DNA of 64,000 nt, taken from contig CAXXPL010000005.1 of the NCBI GenBank assembly GCA_963674665.2, positions 607,736 through 671,735 of the forward strand, written 5' to 3'. The notes beneath the pieces are model-generated. The model had not been told where the DNA came from and did no database searches. It was given only the letters and a program-made list of their open reading frames with translations. The position numbers and the translations under genes were made by a program. Source of the DNA: G963674665 sp963674665. Lineage in GTDB: Bacteria; Desulfobacterota; Desulfovibrionia; Desulfovibrionales; Desulfovibrionaceae. How positions within the stretch are numbered: the first letter of the stretch is position 1; every line of letters begins with the position of its first letter. Below are positions 41,043 through 48,578 of the stretch, piece by piece.

Positions 41043-41620
41043 AAAACGATCCTTGTCTGTCCGTAGGTACGATCCTTGAGAAGTTCGAGGTTGCTGAAAT
41101 CGGCAAGTTTCCCGGCCGGGGCACTTGCTTCCACCTCAGCCGCGATGAGCGCCCCAGGCGCCATCCAGCCATGCTCCACAAGGGAGCGCAAAGCGCGGGG
41201 CAAAAGGTTCTTGCCATATGGGGGGTCGACAAACGCCAGATCGAACAGGGGTGGATCGAGTTTCTGGCGCTGGCCAAGGATGCTGAAGAGGTCCTTGGCC
41301 AAAATTCTCGTGCGCGTCCTGGAGACGTCCAGAGCTTCCAGGTTGCCGGCTATGGTCTTGGCCGCCCTGGTGTCCTGCTCCAGAAACCAGACTTGCGCCG
41401 CTCCCCTGGAGAGGGCCTCGAAACCGAGGCTGCCGCTGCCCGCAAAAAGATCGAGGATGGAAACGCTCTCCCACTCAAGGCCATAAGACTGGAGCATTGA
41501 GAACAGAGCTTCCCGTACCTTTCCCGTTGCGGGACGGTAACCAGCGATCCTGTCGCCTTCGCACGTCTTGATGCCGCGCCCCTTGAAGGCGCCGGCGGTA
41601 ATGCGCAGCAATGGGGACAA
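41024..41620 (-). CDS. rsmD: 16S rRNA guanine-N2 methyltransferase RsmD
   Basis: A 198-aa SAM-dependent methyltransferase that modifies G966 of 16S rRNA. The start is TTG at 41620 (GGAG at spacing 7, inside the end of the MBL gene); ITAGAFKGRGIKT at the N-terminus is characteristic. The SAM loop is ILDLFAGSGSLGFEALSRGA, and FVDPPYGKNL is the DPPY catalytic motif for base amino groups. The stop lies 19 bases inside coaD. The linkage to coaD supports the assignment. Confidence 0.95.
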   Translation of the reverse strand: MSPLLRITAGAFKGRGIKTCEGDRIAGYRPATGKVREALFSMLQSYGLEWESVSILDLFAGSGSLGFEALSRGAAQVWFLEQDTRAAKTIAGNLEALDVSRTRTRILAKDLFSILGQRQKLDPPLFDLAFVDPPYGKNLLPRALRSLVEHGWMAPGALIAAEVEASAPAGKLADFSNLELLKDRTYGQTRIVLWKITT

Positions 41621-41621
41621 A

Positions 41622-43238
41622 TTAAAGCTCCGAAATCAGGCTTGAAAGGTCTCCGTTGATTTCCAACACCCTGTCACGCACGTCCACCTGCTCCACCCAG
41701 GGGCGTTGCCGCACCCGCTCCACCCGGGCACGCAACTCGGCCATTTTGGCCTCGCTCTCGGCCAGGATGTAGTCCCAGTCGATGCGCGGCTGGGCCAACT
41801 GGGGCTCGGTGCGGACTTCCATTGCCATTCCGGGCTCGAGCTCGCAGGTTTCCAGATAGGTGGGGATGTGCACGGTGAGCTTGTACTGCTCCCGGATGAG
41901 TCCGGCCAGGGTTTCCTGGGCCTTGCGTTCACCGTGGACCAGAAACACCTCCAGCTTGTCCCCGGCCTGGGTGTGCAGGTCTCCGAGCCAGTCCAGAATC
42001 TGGCTCTGCCCCGCATGGGCCGAGAACCCTCCGATGGTGAAGATTTTGGCCTTTACCGCCACTTCTTCGCCCAGGATACGGATCTTTTTGGCGCCATCCA
42101 CGATGCGGCGGCCAGGGGTGCCGTTGGCCTGATAGCCCACGAACACCACACTGGCGCCGGGGCGCCAGATGTTGTGGCGCAAATGGTGCTTGATGCGCCC
42201 CGCGTTGCACATGCCGCTGGCAGAGATGACGATGGCCGCGCCGCCGGTATTGTTGATGGCTATGGATTCATCCGTGTGCAAGGTAAACTTGAGGTTCGGC
42301 AGTTGTAGGGGGTCTTCGCCATTTGCCAGCAAGTTCTGGGTTTCTGAGTCAAAGAACTTCGTATATTTGCGAAAAATCTCCGTGGCTCTGATGGCCAGGG
42401 GGCTGTCCAGGTACACGGGCATGTCGGCCGGAAGCTTACCCTGCTTGGAGAGAAGAAAAAGGGAATAGATGATCTCCTGGGTCCGCTCCACGGCAAAGGC
42501 AGGAATGATGACCTTCTGCTTGTTCTTGTAGCTGTAGGCAATAGCCTCGGCCAGCTCGTCGCGGCTGGAGTTCTCGTCCTTGTGGTTGCGGTCTCCGTAA
42601 GTGGATTCCAGAAACACGTAGTCCGTGGCGCCGCCCTCGCTGGGGTCGCGAAGCAGGAGCTGGTCGGGTCGCCCCAAATCCCCGGAAAACAACAGCCGGT
42701 AAGTTTCTTCGGACTCCTCCACGAAAAGTTCGATAAAGGCGGAGCCCAGAATGTGCCCCGCGTCCTTGTAGGTGACCTTGAGCCCAGGCGTGGGTTCGAA
42801 GGGTTCGTTATAGTTCACGGCCTTGAACAGGGGCTGCGTTTTCGTGGCATCCTCCCGGGTATACAGGGGGAGTATCTGCTCGTTGCCGTGGCGTTTGCGT
42901 TTTTTGTTCTCCCATTCGGCTTCCATCTCCTGGATGTGCGCGCTGTCCAGAAGCATGATCTCCAGAAGATCACGGGTGGGAGCCGTGCAGTAGATGTCTC
43001 CCTGGAAGCCCTGCTGCACCATACGCGGGAGCAGTCCGGAATGGTCGATATGGGCATGGGTTATCAAAATGAAATCCATAGATTCGGGCGCGTATCTGTC
43101 GGATTGGAAATTCCGTTTCTCGATCTCGCTGTTGCCTTGATGCATGCCGCAATCAACGGCAAAACGAACGTCTCCGGCCTGGATCATGTAGCAGGAACCG
43201 GTGACGGTCTGCGCGGCGCCCAAAAACGTGATTTTCAT
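41622..43238 (-). CDS. Metallo-beta-lactamase-fold RNA-processing nuclease (CPSF/YSH1 type)
   Basis: A 538-aa MBL/beta-CASP nuclease. The zinc motif is THAHIDHSGLLPRMV; ESTYGDRNH, VIIPAFAVERTQEIIYSL and ASGMCNAGRIKHHL follow. The beta-CASP and RMMBL parts (IRILGEEVAVKAKIFTIGGFSAHAGQ and VHGERKAQETLA) are complete. This bacterial type resembles archaeal/eukaryotic CPSF73-like RNA endonucleases. I use ATG 43238, preceded by GGGAGG, because KITFLGAAQTVTGS is the family N-terminus; an ATG 16 codons upstream is poorly supported. It is the first gene of the operon and starts two bases upstream of rsmD in effect (rsmD start overlaps its end region). Confidence 0.93.
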   Translation of the reverse strand: MKITFLGAAQTVTGSCYMIQAGDVRFAVDCGMHQGNSEIEKRNFQSDRYAPESMDFILITHAHIDHSGLLPRMVQQGFQGDIYCTAPTRDLLEIMLLDSAHIQEMEAEWENKKRKRHGNEQILPLYTREDATKTQPLFKAVNYNEPFEPTPGLKVTYKDAGHILGSAFIELFVEESEETYRLLFSGDLGRPDQLLLRDPSEGGATDYVFLESTYGDRNHKDENSSRDELAEAIAYSYKNKQKVIIPAFAVERTQEIIYSLFLLSKQGKLPADMPVYLDSPLAIRATEIFRKYTKFFDSETQNLLANGEDPLQLPNLKFTLHTDESIAINNTGGAAIVISASGMCNAGRIKHHLRHNIWRPGASVVFVGYQANGTPGRRIVDGAKKIRILGEEVAVKAKIFTIGGFSAHAGQSQILDWLGDLHTQAGDKLEVFLVHGERKAQETLAGLIREQYKLTVHIPTYLETCELEPGMAMEVRTEPQLAQPRIDWDYILAESEAKMAELRARVERVRQRPWVEQVDVRDRVLEINGDLSSLISEL

Positions 43239-43542
43239 AATTTCCTCCCTAACGAGATTTTCACTGGTTCTATCCTGCGTCGGCAAGGCTTTTCAAGGCA
43301 TTTCTTCCCCTCACGGAGCGGAACCGGCGCGGCACAAAGGTGTACACCATTTGGGTACACCTTGCGACCCAAAATCCCCTTTTCAGGGAAATCCCTCTCT
43401 CAATCATCCGAACTCCGTGCACGGACACGCTGTCGAAACGCGAAATTGTTGCGCATTATCGCCCCAGGACCTACAATACCGCTTGCTCGCTTGATTCACC
43501 ATGCGGGCTCGATGGAAAAATTCATCAGGCAAAGGAGCGGAC
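43239..43542. other. Divergent promoter region between MBL nuclease and LOG genes
   Basis: About 300 bases without a gene. It contains the candidate promoter at 43449-43477 and AT-balanced sequence otherwise. Confidence 0.45.
43449..43477 (+). promoter_or_regulatory. Candidate promoter of the LOG gene
   Basis: TTGCGC at 43449-43454 and TACAAT at 43472-43477 are separated by 17 bases, and the ATG lies 66 bases downstream. The only sizeable gap in an otherwise compact region supports it. Confidence 0.45.
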
Positions 43543-44196
43543 ATGCGCAACAAGCAGTATCTGATCGATGACCTTTCCATGCATGAGTCATGGCGATTGT
43601 TCAAAATAATGGCCGAAATAGTGGACGGTTTCGATGCCCTGAGCGAGATAGGACCGGCGGTGAGCATTTTCGGAACTGCCAGGTGCAAACCCGATGAACA
43701 GGTATACAAGGACGCTGAAAAAATAGCACAGCTGCTGGTGGAAGCCGGGTTCGCAGTGATCAGCGGCGGCGGGCCAGGAGTCATGGAAGCGGCCAACAAG
43801 GGCGCCTACGAGGCCCAGGGCACTTCCGTGGGACTGAACATCCAGCTCCCCATGGAGCAGGCGGCCAACAAGTATCAAACTATTCCGATAGAATTCCATT
43901 ACTTTTTCGTGCGCAAGGTCATGTTCGTGAAGTATGCCTACGCCTACATCGTCATGCCCGGGGGGCTGGGAACCCTGGACGAATTCTTCGAGGCCTCGGT
44001 ACTGGCACAGACAAAACGCATCAAGCCTTTCCCAATAGTACTCTACGGCAGCTCCTACTGGTCCGGGCTGCTGGACTGGATCCGCACCACCATGACTGAG
44101 AAGGGATTCGTCAAGGAGAGCGAATTGGAGATGTGGACCATCCTGGACACGCCGGAAGACGTTGTGGCCTACATCCGGCGCCATATCATAGTGTAG
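43543..44196 (+). CDS. LOG-family phosphoribohydrolase (lysine decarboxylase-like)
   Basis: A 217-aa protein of the LOG/YvdD family, which hydrolyses cytokinin-like nucleoside 5'-monophosphates or AMP-type nucleotides. The P-loop-like signature VISGGGPGVMEAANKGA and the catalytic motif YIVMPGGLGTLDEFFEA (PGGxGTxxE) are intact. 'Lysine decarboxylase' labels are historical; no decarboxylase motif is implied. The ATG at 43543 has AAAGGAG upstream; a further in-frame ATG 14 codons earlier lacks one. It is monocistronic, ended by a terminator shared with the convergent glycosyltransferase. Confidence 0.92.
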   Translation: MRNKQYLIDDLSMHESWRLFKIMAEIVDGFDALSEIGPAVSIFGTARCKPDEQVYKDAEKIAQLLVEAGFAVISGGGPGVMEAANKGAYEAQGTSVGLNIQLPMEQAANKYQTIPIEFHYFFVRKVMFVKYAYAYIVMPGGLGTLDEFFEASVLAQTKRIKPFPIVLYGSSYWSGLLDWIRTTMTEKGFVKESELEMWTILDTPEDVVAYIRRHIIV

Positions 44197-44217
44197 AGGT
44201 ATCAAAATAAAAAAGTG

Positions 44218-44262
44218 CGAGGGGAAAAAGTGCTGCATAAGTTTTCCCCTCGTGTTCCCTTT
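44218..44262. terminator. Bidirectional terminator
   Basis: CGAGGGGAAAA pairs with TTTTCCCCTCG. The minus strand continues CACTTTTTTATTTT, a strong terminator for the glycosyltransferase gene; the plus strand has a weaker T-tract for the LOG gene. Confidence 0.85.
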
Positions 44263-44271
44263 TCCAAAGCA

Positions 44272-45420
44272 TCACTCTCCGGACGACCCCACCTTTGATG
44301 CTATGTTCAAGTAAAGCTTGAGGTAAGACGATATCATTCGCTCGGTGTCAAAGCGCTTCCGCCCAAGGACATGGGCCTCCCGCCCCAGGGAGGCGCTCCG
44401 CGCAGGGGTGTTGAGCAATGTGGCGACAGCACTGACCAGGGCCAGAACATCCCCTTCCGGAACGAGCAATCCTGTTCGCCCGTGTTCGATCTGCTCGGGC
44501 ACCCCCCCCGCATTCCATGACACCACTGGACAACCCATGGCCATGGCTTCCAACACGATCAGGGGGTGATTGTCCGCCAGGGTGGGATAGACAAAAACAT
44601 CAGCGGCCCTGAGCAGTTGCGAAAGCCGATCCTCCCCCAGATAGGGGAGCAACACCAGATCATCCTCCCTTCCCTGCTCTTCCCCGCCAATGAAGAATCC
44701 CACGGTCTGGGGGCATTGCGACTTTATTCCCAGCCATATCCCGCGCCAATGGGCTCCCCCCTTGTAAGCCGCGCCCTCCCCGCCGTGGGCAATGAACAGG
44801 GCCACTCTGGCCTGAGGCGTCAGCCCTAGGGAGGCGCGAGCCTCACGGCGTGGCGGAAGGATGTCCGGCCAAGGCACGCCATTGGGCAGACAACGGGAGT
44901 CAGACTCCGGCAGGACCTTGGTGACAAGCCCCCGCATCCAGCGCGACGGGCACACCAACAAGGGGCGCAGCCGCCGCAAAGCATCCAGCTGCGCGGCCTG
45001 GCGTTTGTGGGCCTGGGGAAAACCCCTTGGGCACGGGTCAACGCAACGAGTCAGGAAATGCTCACACTCCAGGGGATAGGGGCAGCCTCCGGTGATGAGG
45101 CGGCAGTCGTGCAAGGTGATGACCAACCGATGCGCTTCGTCGGGAACACTCCGCAACAGCGCCAGCCAATCCAAGGAGGCATGCAGATGGGCACAACGCC
45201 TGGCGCGGAGCACATCCAGCAGAGTCTCCAGCCAGGGGCGGCGGGCCAGGGCCTCACGCCCTGACAGGGTTTCCGGTACCTCGAAGCTGTAGCGCCCCAC
45301 TCCTCCGTGCTCCTGAACTGCCCTGTGCAATACCTGGGCGATGCGAGACGCGCCGCCGCCGATTTCAAGCACGGTGTGTTGCACAATGGTCAGAGAGGGT
45401 TTGGACAAGAGAGATGGCAT
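44272..45420 (-). CDS. Family 4-type glycosyltransferase
   Basis: A 382-aa glycosyltransferase (GT-B fold). An N-terminal acceptor domain (LEIGGGASRIAQVLHRAVQEHGG, then ITLHDCRLITGGCPYPLECE) precedes the donor domain with FIAHGGEGAAYKGG, ADVFVYPTLADNHPLIVLEA and AMGCPVVSWNAGGVPEQI (nucleotide-sugar site). The sequence of the C-terminal half is standard for GT4 retaining enzymes. The CPYPLECEHFLTRC segment is Cys-rich, as in some relatives. The acceptor is unknown; lipopolysaccharide or exopolysaccharide assembly is likely. ATG 45420 is used because GGGGCGAGG precedes it. A hairpin separates it from the upstream zinc-ribbon gene. Confidence 0.9.
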   Translation of the reverse strand: MPSLLSKPSLTIVQHTVLEIGGGASRIAQVLHRAVQEHGGVGRYSFEVPETLSGREALARRPWLETLLDVLRARRCAHLHASLDWLALLRSVPDEAHRLVITLHDCRLITGGCPYPLECEHFLTRCVDPCPRGFPQAHKRQAAQLDALRRLRPLLVCPSRWMRGLVTKVLPESDSRCLPNGVPWPDILPPRREARASLGLTPQARVALFIAHGGEGAAYKGGAHWRGIWLGIKSQCPQTVGFFIGGEEQGREDDLVLLPYLGEDRLSQLLRAADVFVYPTLADNHPLIVLEAMAMGCPVVSWNAGGVPEQIEHGRTGLLVPEGDVLALVSAVATLLNTPARSASLGREAHVLGRKRFDTERMISSYLKLYLNIASKVGSSGE

Positions 45421-45470
45421 CCTCGCCCCTTTTGAGAACTCGGCCATACCGGAAGTTTTCGGGGGGAAAT

Positions 45471-45498
45471 CCGGAGGGGCCCTTTGTCAAAGGCCCCC
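45471..45498 (-). terminator. Hairpin after the gpmI/zinc-ribbon genes
   Basis: GGGGCC-CTTTG-T-CAAAG-GCCCC forms a nearly perfect stem, with no strong T-run. It lies just downstream of the zinc-ribbon gene. Confidence 0.4.
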
Positions 45499-45529
45499 AC
45501 GGTGACAAATCAATAGTATTTCGAGTGAG

Positions 45530-45775
45530 CTAAATGAAATCCGGGTCTATGCCGGCCTTTCCGTTGGCCAGCATTATCTTGACATACTGCACTGTTCTCT
45601 CGTCCACGGGCACGATGGGAAAATGCCCCTTGCAGGCCTCACACTGGGCCATGGAGGGTCTGGTGGGGCTGATCACCGGCACTTGGCGCTCGCAGAACGG
45701 ACAGACATACAGGTAGATCATTTCGATGCCCGTAGGCTTCACCGGCATCAACGGCTTGTTCTTTTCATCCCGCAT
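45530..45775 (-). CDS. Small zinc-ribbon protein, cotranscribed with gpmI
   Basis: An 81-aa cytoplasmic protein with a four-Cys zinc ribbon: CPFCERQ and CEACKGH, separated by 19 residues. The flanks (IEMIYLYVCPFCERQVPV and VDERTVQYVKIMLANGKAG) are well ordered. Function unknown; ribbons of this kind bind nucleic acid or proteins. The ATG at 45775 begins one base after the gpmI stop, with CCGGAG inside the gpmI 3' end as its ribosome site, so it is cotranscribed and coupled. Confidence 0.75.
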   Translation of the reverse strand: MRDEKNKPLMPVKPTGIEMIYLYVCPFCERQVPVISPTRPSMAQCEACKGHFPIVPVDERTVQYVKIMLANGKAGIDPDFI

Positions 45776-45776
45776 G

Positions 45777-47345
45777 TCACTCTCCGGCTTTCTTTTTCGT
45801 CAACAGGCTTTCCCCGGTCATGGCGGCGGGCTTTTCCACACTCCAGAGATCCAGGATGGTGGGAGCCAAGTCGCCGAGCTTTCCGCCCTCCTGCCTGAAC
45901 ACATCAGAGAGTCGCCCCTCGTATTCCGCCCCGATAAGTACGAGACGCACGGGATTGAGGCTGTGGGCGGTCTGGGGTTCCCCGTTCTTATCGATCATTT
46001 CCTCGGCGTTGCCATGGTCCGCAGTGAGCAGCACGCGCCCGCCATCGGCCAGCACGGTCTCCACAATACGCGCCACGCAGGCGTCCACGGTCTCACAGGC
46101 CTTGATGGCCGCGGGAATGATGCCCGTATGCCCCACCATGTCCAGGTTGGCCAGGTTGCAGACCACCAGGGAGTATCGGCCGCTCTGCCACTGCTCCACG
46201 AACTTGTCCGTAACCTCCTCGGCGCTCATCTGCGGCTTGAGGTCGTAGGTGGCCACCTCCCGGGGGGAAGGCACAAGCACGCGTTCCTCACCGGGAAACG
46301 GTTCTTCTCGCCCGCAATTGAGAAAGTAGGTGACGTGGGCGTATTTTTCAGTCTCCGCAATCCGCAGTTGCTCCCACCCGAGGCCGGAAACGGTCTCGCC
46401 GATGGTTCCGGCCATGGAAACCGGTGGAAAGGCCACAGGCATGGGGAATGAGGATTCGTACATGGTCATGGTGGCGAAGCCCGACAGATTGCGGAAGGCT
46501 TTACGCTCGAATTCCGTGAAATCCTTCTTGAAAAAGCTGGTGCAGATCTGCCGTGCGCGATCGGCGCGGAAATTGAAAAAAAAGACCCCGTCCCCGTCCT
46601 GAACCACGGCCAGGGGATGCCCGGCGGCGTCGGTTACTACCCGGGGCTTGACGAACTCGTCGTTCTCGCCAGCGTCATAGCCACTCTGCACCCCTTCGGG
46701 GGCGGAAGACACGGGCTCGCCCAGCCCCAGAACCATTGCCTGGTATGCCAGGGCGTTGCGGTCCCAGCGCTTGTCGCGATCCATCGCGTAGTAGCGCCCC
46801 ATGACCGTGGCGATGGCTCCGTGCCCCAAATCCTTCATGTATTGCTCGAGGTCCTTGACATAGCCCAACCCGCTGGTGGGAGGGGTGTCTCGCCCGTCGA
46901 GAAAGGCATGAACAACAGCCTGCACATCATGGGTCTTGGTCATACGCAACAGCGCGTGCAAATGATTCACATGGCTGTGCACTCCGCCATCGGATATCAG
47001 GCCCATGAAATGGAGCCGCCCTCCAGCGGTGCGCACCTGCTCCATGAGGTCCAGCAAGATCTGGTTCTTTTCCAGGGAGCCGTCCTCGATGGCGATATCG
47101 ATGCGCGTCATATCCTGATAGACCACACGACCGGCGCCGATGTTCATGTGCCCCACTTCGGAGTTGCCCATGAAACCGCCGGGGAGGCCGACAGCGCGGC
47201 CCGAGCAGGCCAATGAAGTCCAGGGGTAGCGTTGGAGCAGGGAATCGAGGGTGGGGGTTGAGGCCAGGGACACCGCGTTTCCGGGTCCATCGGACGCGAT
47301 TCCCCAGCCGTCGAGAATCAACAGCAGGGTAGGCAAAGGCTTCAT
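45777..47345 (-). CDS. gpmI: Cofactor-independent phosphoglycerate mutase
   Basis: A 522-aa Mn-dependent mutase that interconverts 3- and 2-phosphoglycerate. The first metal site is LLILDGWGI; the nucleophile Ser lies in GFMGNSEVGHMNIGAGRVV; LLTADHGNAEEM carries the later metal ligands. Length is exactly that of the iPGM family. The start overlaps the rsfS stop (ATGA). rsfS-gpmI are often neighbours in deltaproteobacterial genomes; the zinc ribbon follows directly. Confidence 0.97.
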   Translation of the reverse strand: MKPLPTLLLILDGWGIASDGPGNAVSLASTPTLDSLLQRYPWTSLACSGRAVGLPGGFMGNSEVGHMNIGAGRVVYQDMTRIDIAIEDGSLEKNQILLDLMEQVRTAGGRLHFMGLISDGGVHSHVNHLHALLRMTKTHDVQAVVHAFLDGRDTPPTSGLGYVKDLEQYMKDLGHGAIATVMGRYYAMDRDKRWDRNALAYQAMVLGLGEPVSSAPEGVQSGYDAGENDEFVKPRVVTDAAGHPLAVVQDGDGVFFFNFRADRARQICTSFFKKDFTEFERKAFRNLSGFATMTMYESSFPMPVAFPPVSMAGTIGETVSGLGWEQLRIAETEKYAHVTYFLNCGREEPFPGEERVLVPSPREVATYDLKPQMSAEEVTDKFVEQWQSGRYSLVVCNLANLDMVGHTGIIPAAIKACETVDACVARIVETVLADGGRVLLTADHGNAEEMIDKNGEPQTAHSLNPVRLVLIGAEYEGRLSDVFRQEGGKLGDLAPTILDLWSVEKPAAMTGESLLTKKKAGE

Positions 47346-47803
47346 GAGTCGTCCTCATCTTGGTCATCGTCAAGGCGATGGTCTATAGGCTGGCTGACGT
47401 ACCTGGAGTCGTCATCTCCCCCCTCTTCCCCGGAAAAGGAAAAGGCCACAGGTGCTTGCGCCCACAACCCCTCGAGATTGTAAAAACCCCGGACATCCCG
47501 ATGGAACACATGAACGATGACGTCGTTGAGGTCCACGAGGACCCATTGCCCGTTCTTGTATCCTTCCATACCGAGCGTCTCGAGTTTGTGCTCGCCGCAG
47601 TTCTTGAGCAGGGAGTCGGCCAGGGCCTGGGCATGCCGTGTATTCTTGGCACTTACCAGGATCATGTAATCCGTGGCCGGGGTCTGTCCCCGCAGGTCAA
47701 AGCCGATGATGTCCGCGCCCTGCTTTTCCCGAAGCCATTCGGCAACGGTGGTGGCCTTTTCCTGAGACGCTACTTCACTGAATTTCTTTTCTTTTTCTGT
47801 CAT
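47342..47803 (-). CDS. rsfS: Ribosomal silencing factor RsfS
   Basis: A 153-aa protein that binds ribosomal protein uL14 and blocks subunit joining when nutrients are low. The family core is ATTVAEWLREKQGADIIGFDLRGQTPATDYMILVSAKN and VLVDLNDVIVHVFHRDVRGFYNLEGLW. An unusual acidic tail (DHRLDDDQDEDDS, ~30 residues) follows. The stop overlaps the gpmI start. The acidic extension may affect ribosome binding, but this is speculation. Confidence 0.95.
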   Translation of the reverse strand: MTEKEKKFSEVASQEKATTVAEWLREKQGADIIGFDLRGQTPATDYMILVSAKNTRHAQALADSLLKNCGEHKLETLGMEGYKNGQWVLVDLNDVIVHVFHRDVRGFYNLEGLWAQAPVAFSFSGEEGGDDDSRYVSQPIDHRLDDDQDEDDS

Positions 47804-47833
47804 AACCGCTTCGTCGAGGTATTGCTTCGGGAA

Positions 47834-48418
47834 TCAACCGTGCCGGGAGACAACGATCTCCTCCAGACTGCGTTTGGGAACGTGATGCACACCGGCCTCA
47901 TCACGGTAGTACTTGATGGAACCGTCTTCTGCCAGGGGCTCCAGGACACACTCCTCCACCGGCTCCCCAAGAGCCAGCACCAGCAGGATGCGCAGATCGT
48001 CCCCGAGGTTGAAGTCGCGCATGAGCTTTTCACGCTGCACAGATGCCAGGATGCAGCAGCCGATGCCCTTTTCCATGGCGGCCAGGGCGATGGTCTGCGC
48101 CGCGATGCCGTGATCGCAATCCACCTGCTCACTGATGTTTTTATCCGTGCAGATGACGATATAGGCCGCGGGGCGTTCGCCCTCCACAGGACCAGGCCAA
48201 TCCTTGAAATATCCGGCCCAGGCCAGACGGCTGAAAACAACGGCGTTCTGCTCCTTGTCACAGCACAGGGCGTATTTCAAGGGTTGCTTGTTGCCGCCGG
48301 AAGCTGTGCAACGTGCCAAATTTACCAAATATTCCAGGGTGTCCATGGAAATAGCCGAGGCTTCCTTGAAACGGCGAACGCTACGCGTCCGCATAACCAA
48401 ATCATGCATTACAGTCAT
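47834..48418 (-). CDS. Nitroreductase-family flavoprotein
   Basis: A 194-aa FMN enzyme. RTRSVRRFKEASAISMDTLE is the FMN-binding N-terminus, with ARCTASGGNKQPLKYAL next. DHGIAAQTIALAAMEKGIGC and LALGEPVE complete the fold. Substrates could be nitroaromatics, quinones or enones; no dehalogenase or BluB motif is seen. I use ATG 48418 (GGAGG at spacing 9) as earlier in-frame ATGs read into the divergent dynamin promoter. It diverges from the dynamin-like gene. Confidence 0.9.
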   Translation of the reverse strand: MTVMHDLVMRTRSVRRFKEASAISMDTLEYLVNLARCTASGGNKQPLKYALCCDKEQNAVVFSRLAWAGYFKDWPGPVEGERPAAYIVICTDKNISEQVDCDHGIAAQTIALAAMEKGIGCCILASVQREKLMRDFNLGDDLRILLVLALGEPVEECVLEPLAEDGSIKYYRDEAGVHHVPKRSLEEIVVSRHG

Positions 48419-48578
48419 TGTTTCGTTCCTCCATCTCTTCCTAATAAAGCAAAGAGTTTCACATGGCAACGCACCGTGCTCCGCAGGGGGAAAAAACACG
48501 CGGGGCGCGGTTTGTTTTGCGAAGCCGCCCGGGACATGCTATGGACCTTGCACACCAATTCAGTGGAGCGGTTCCATA

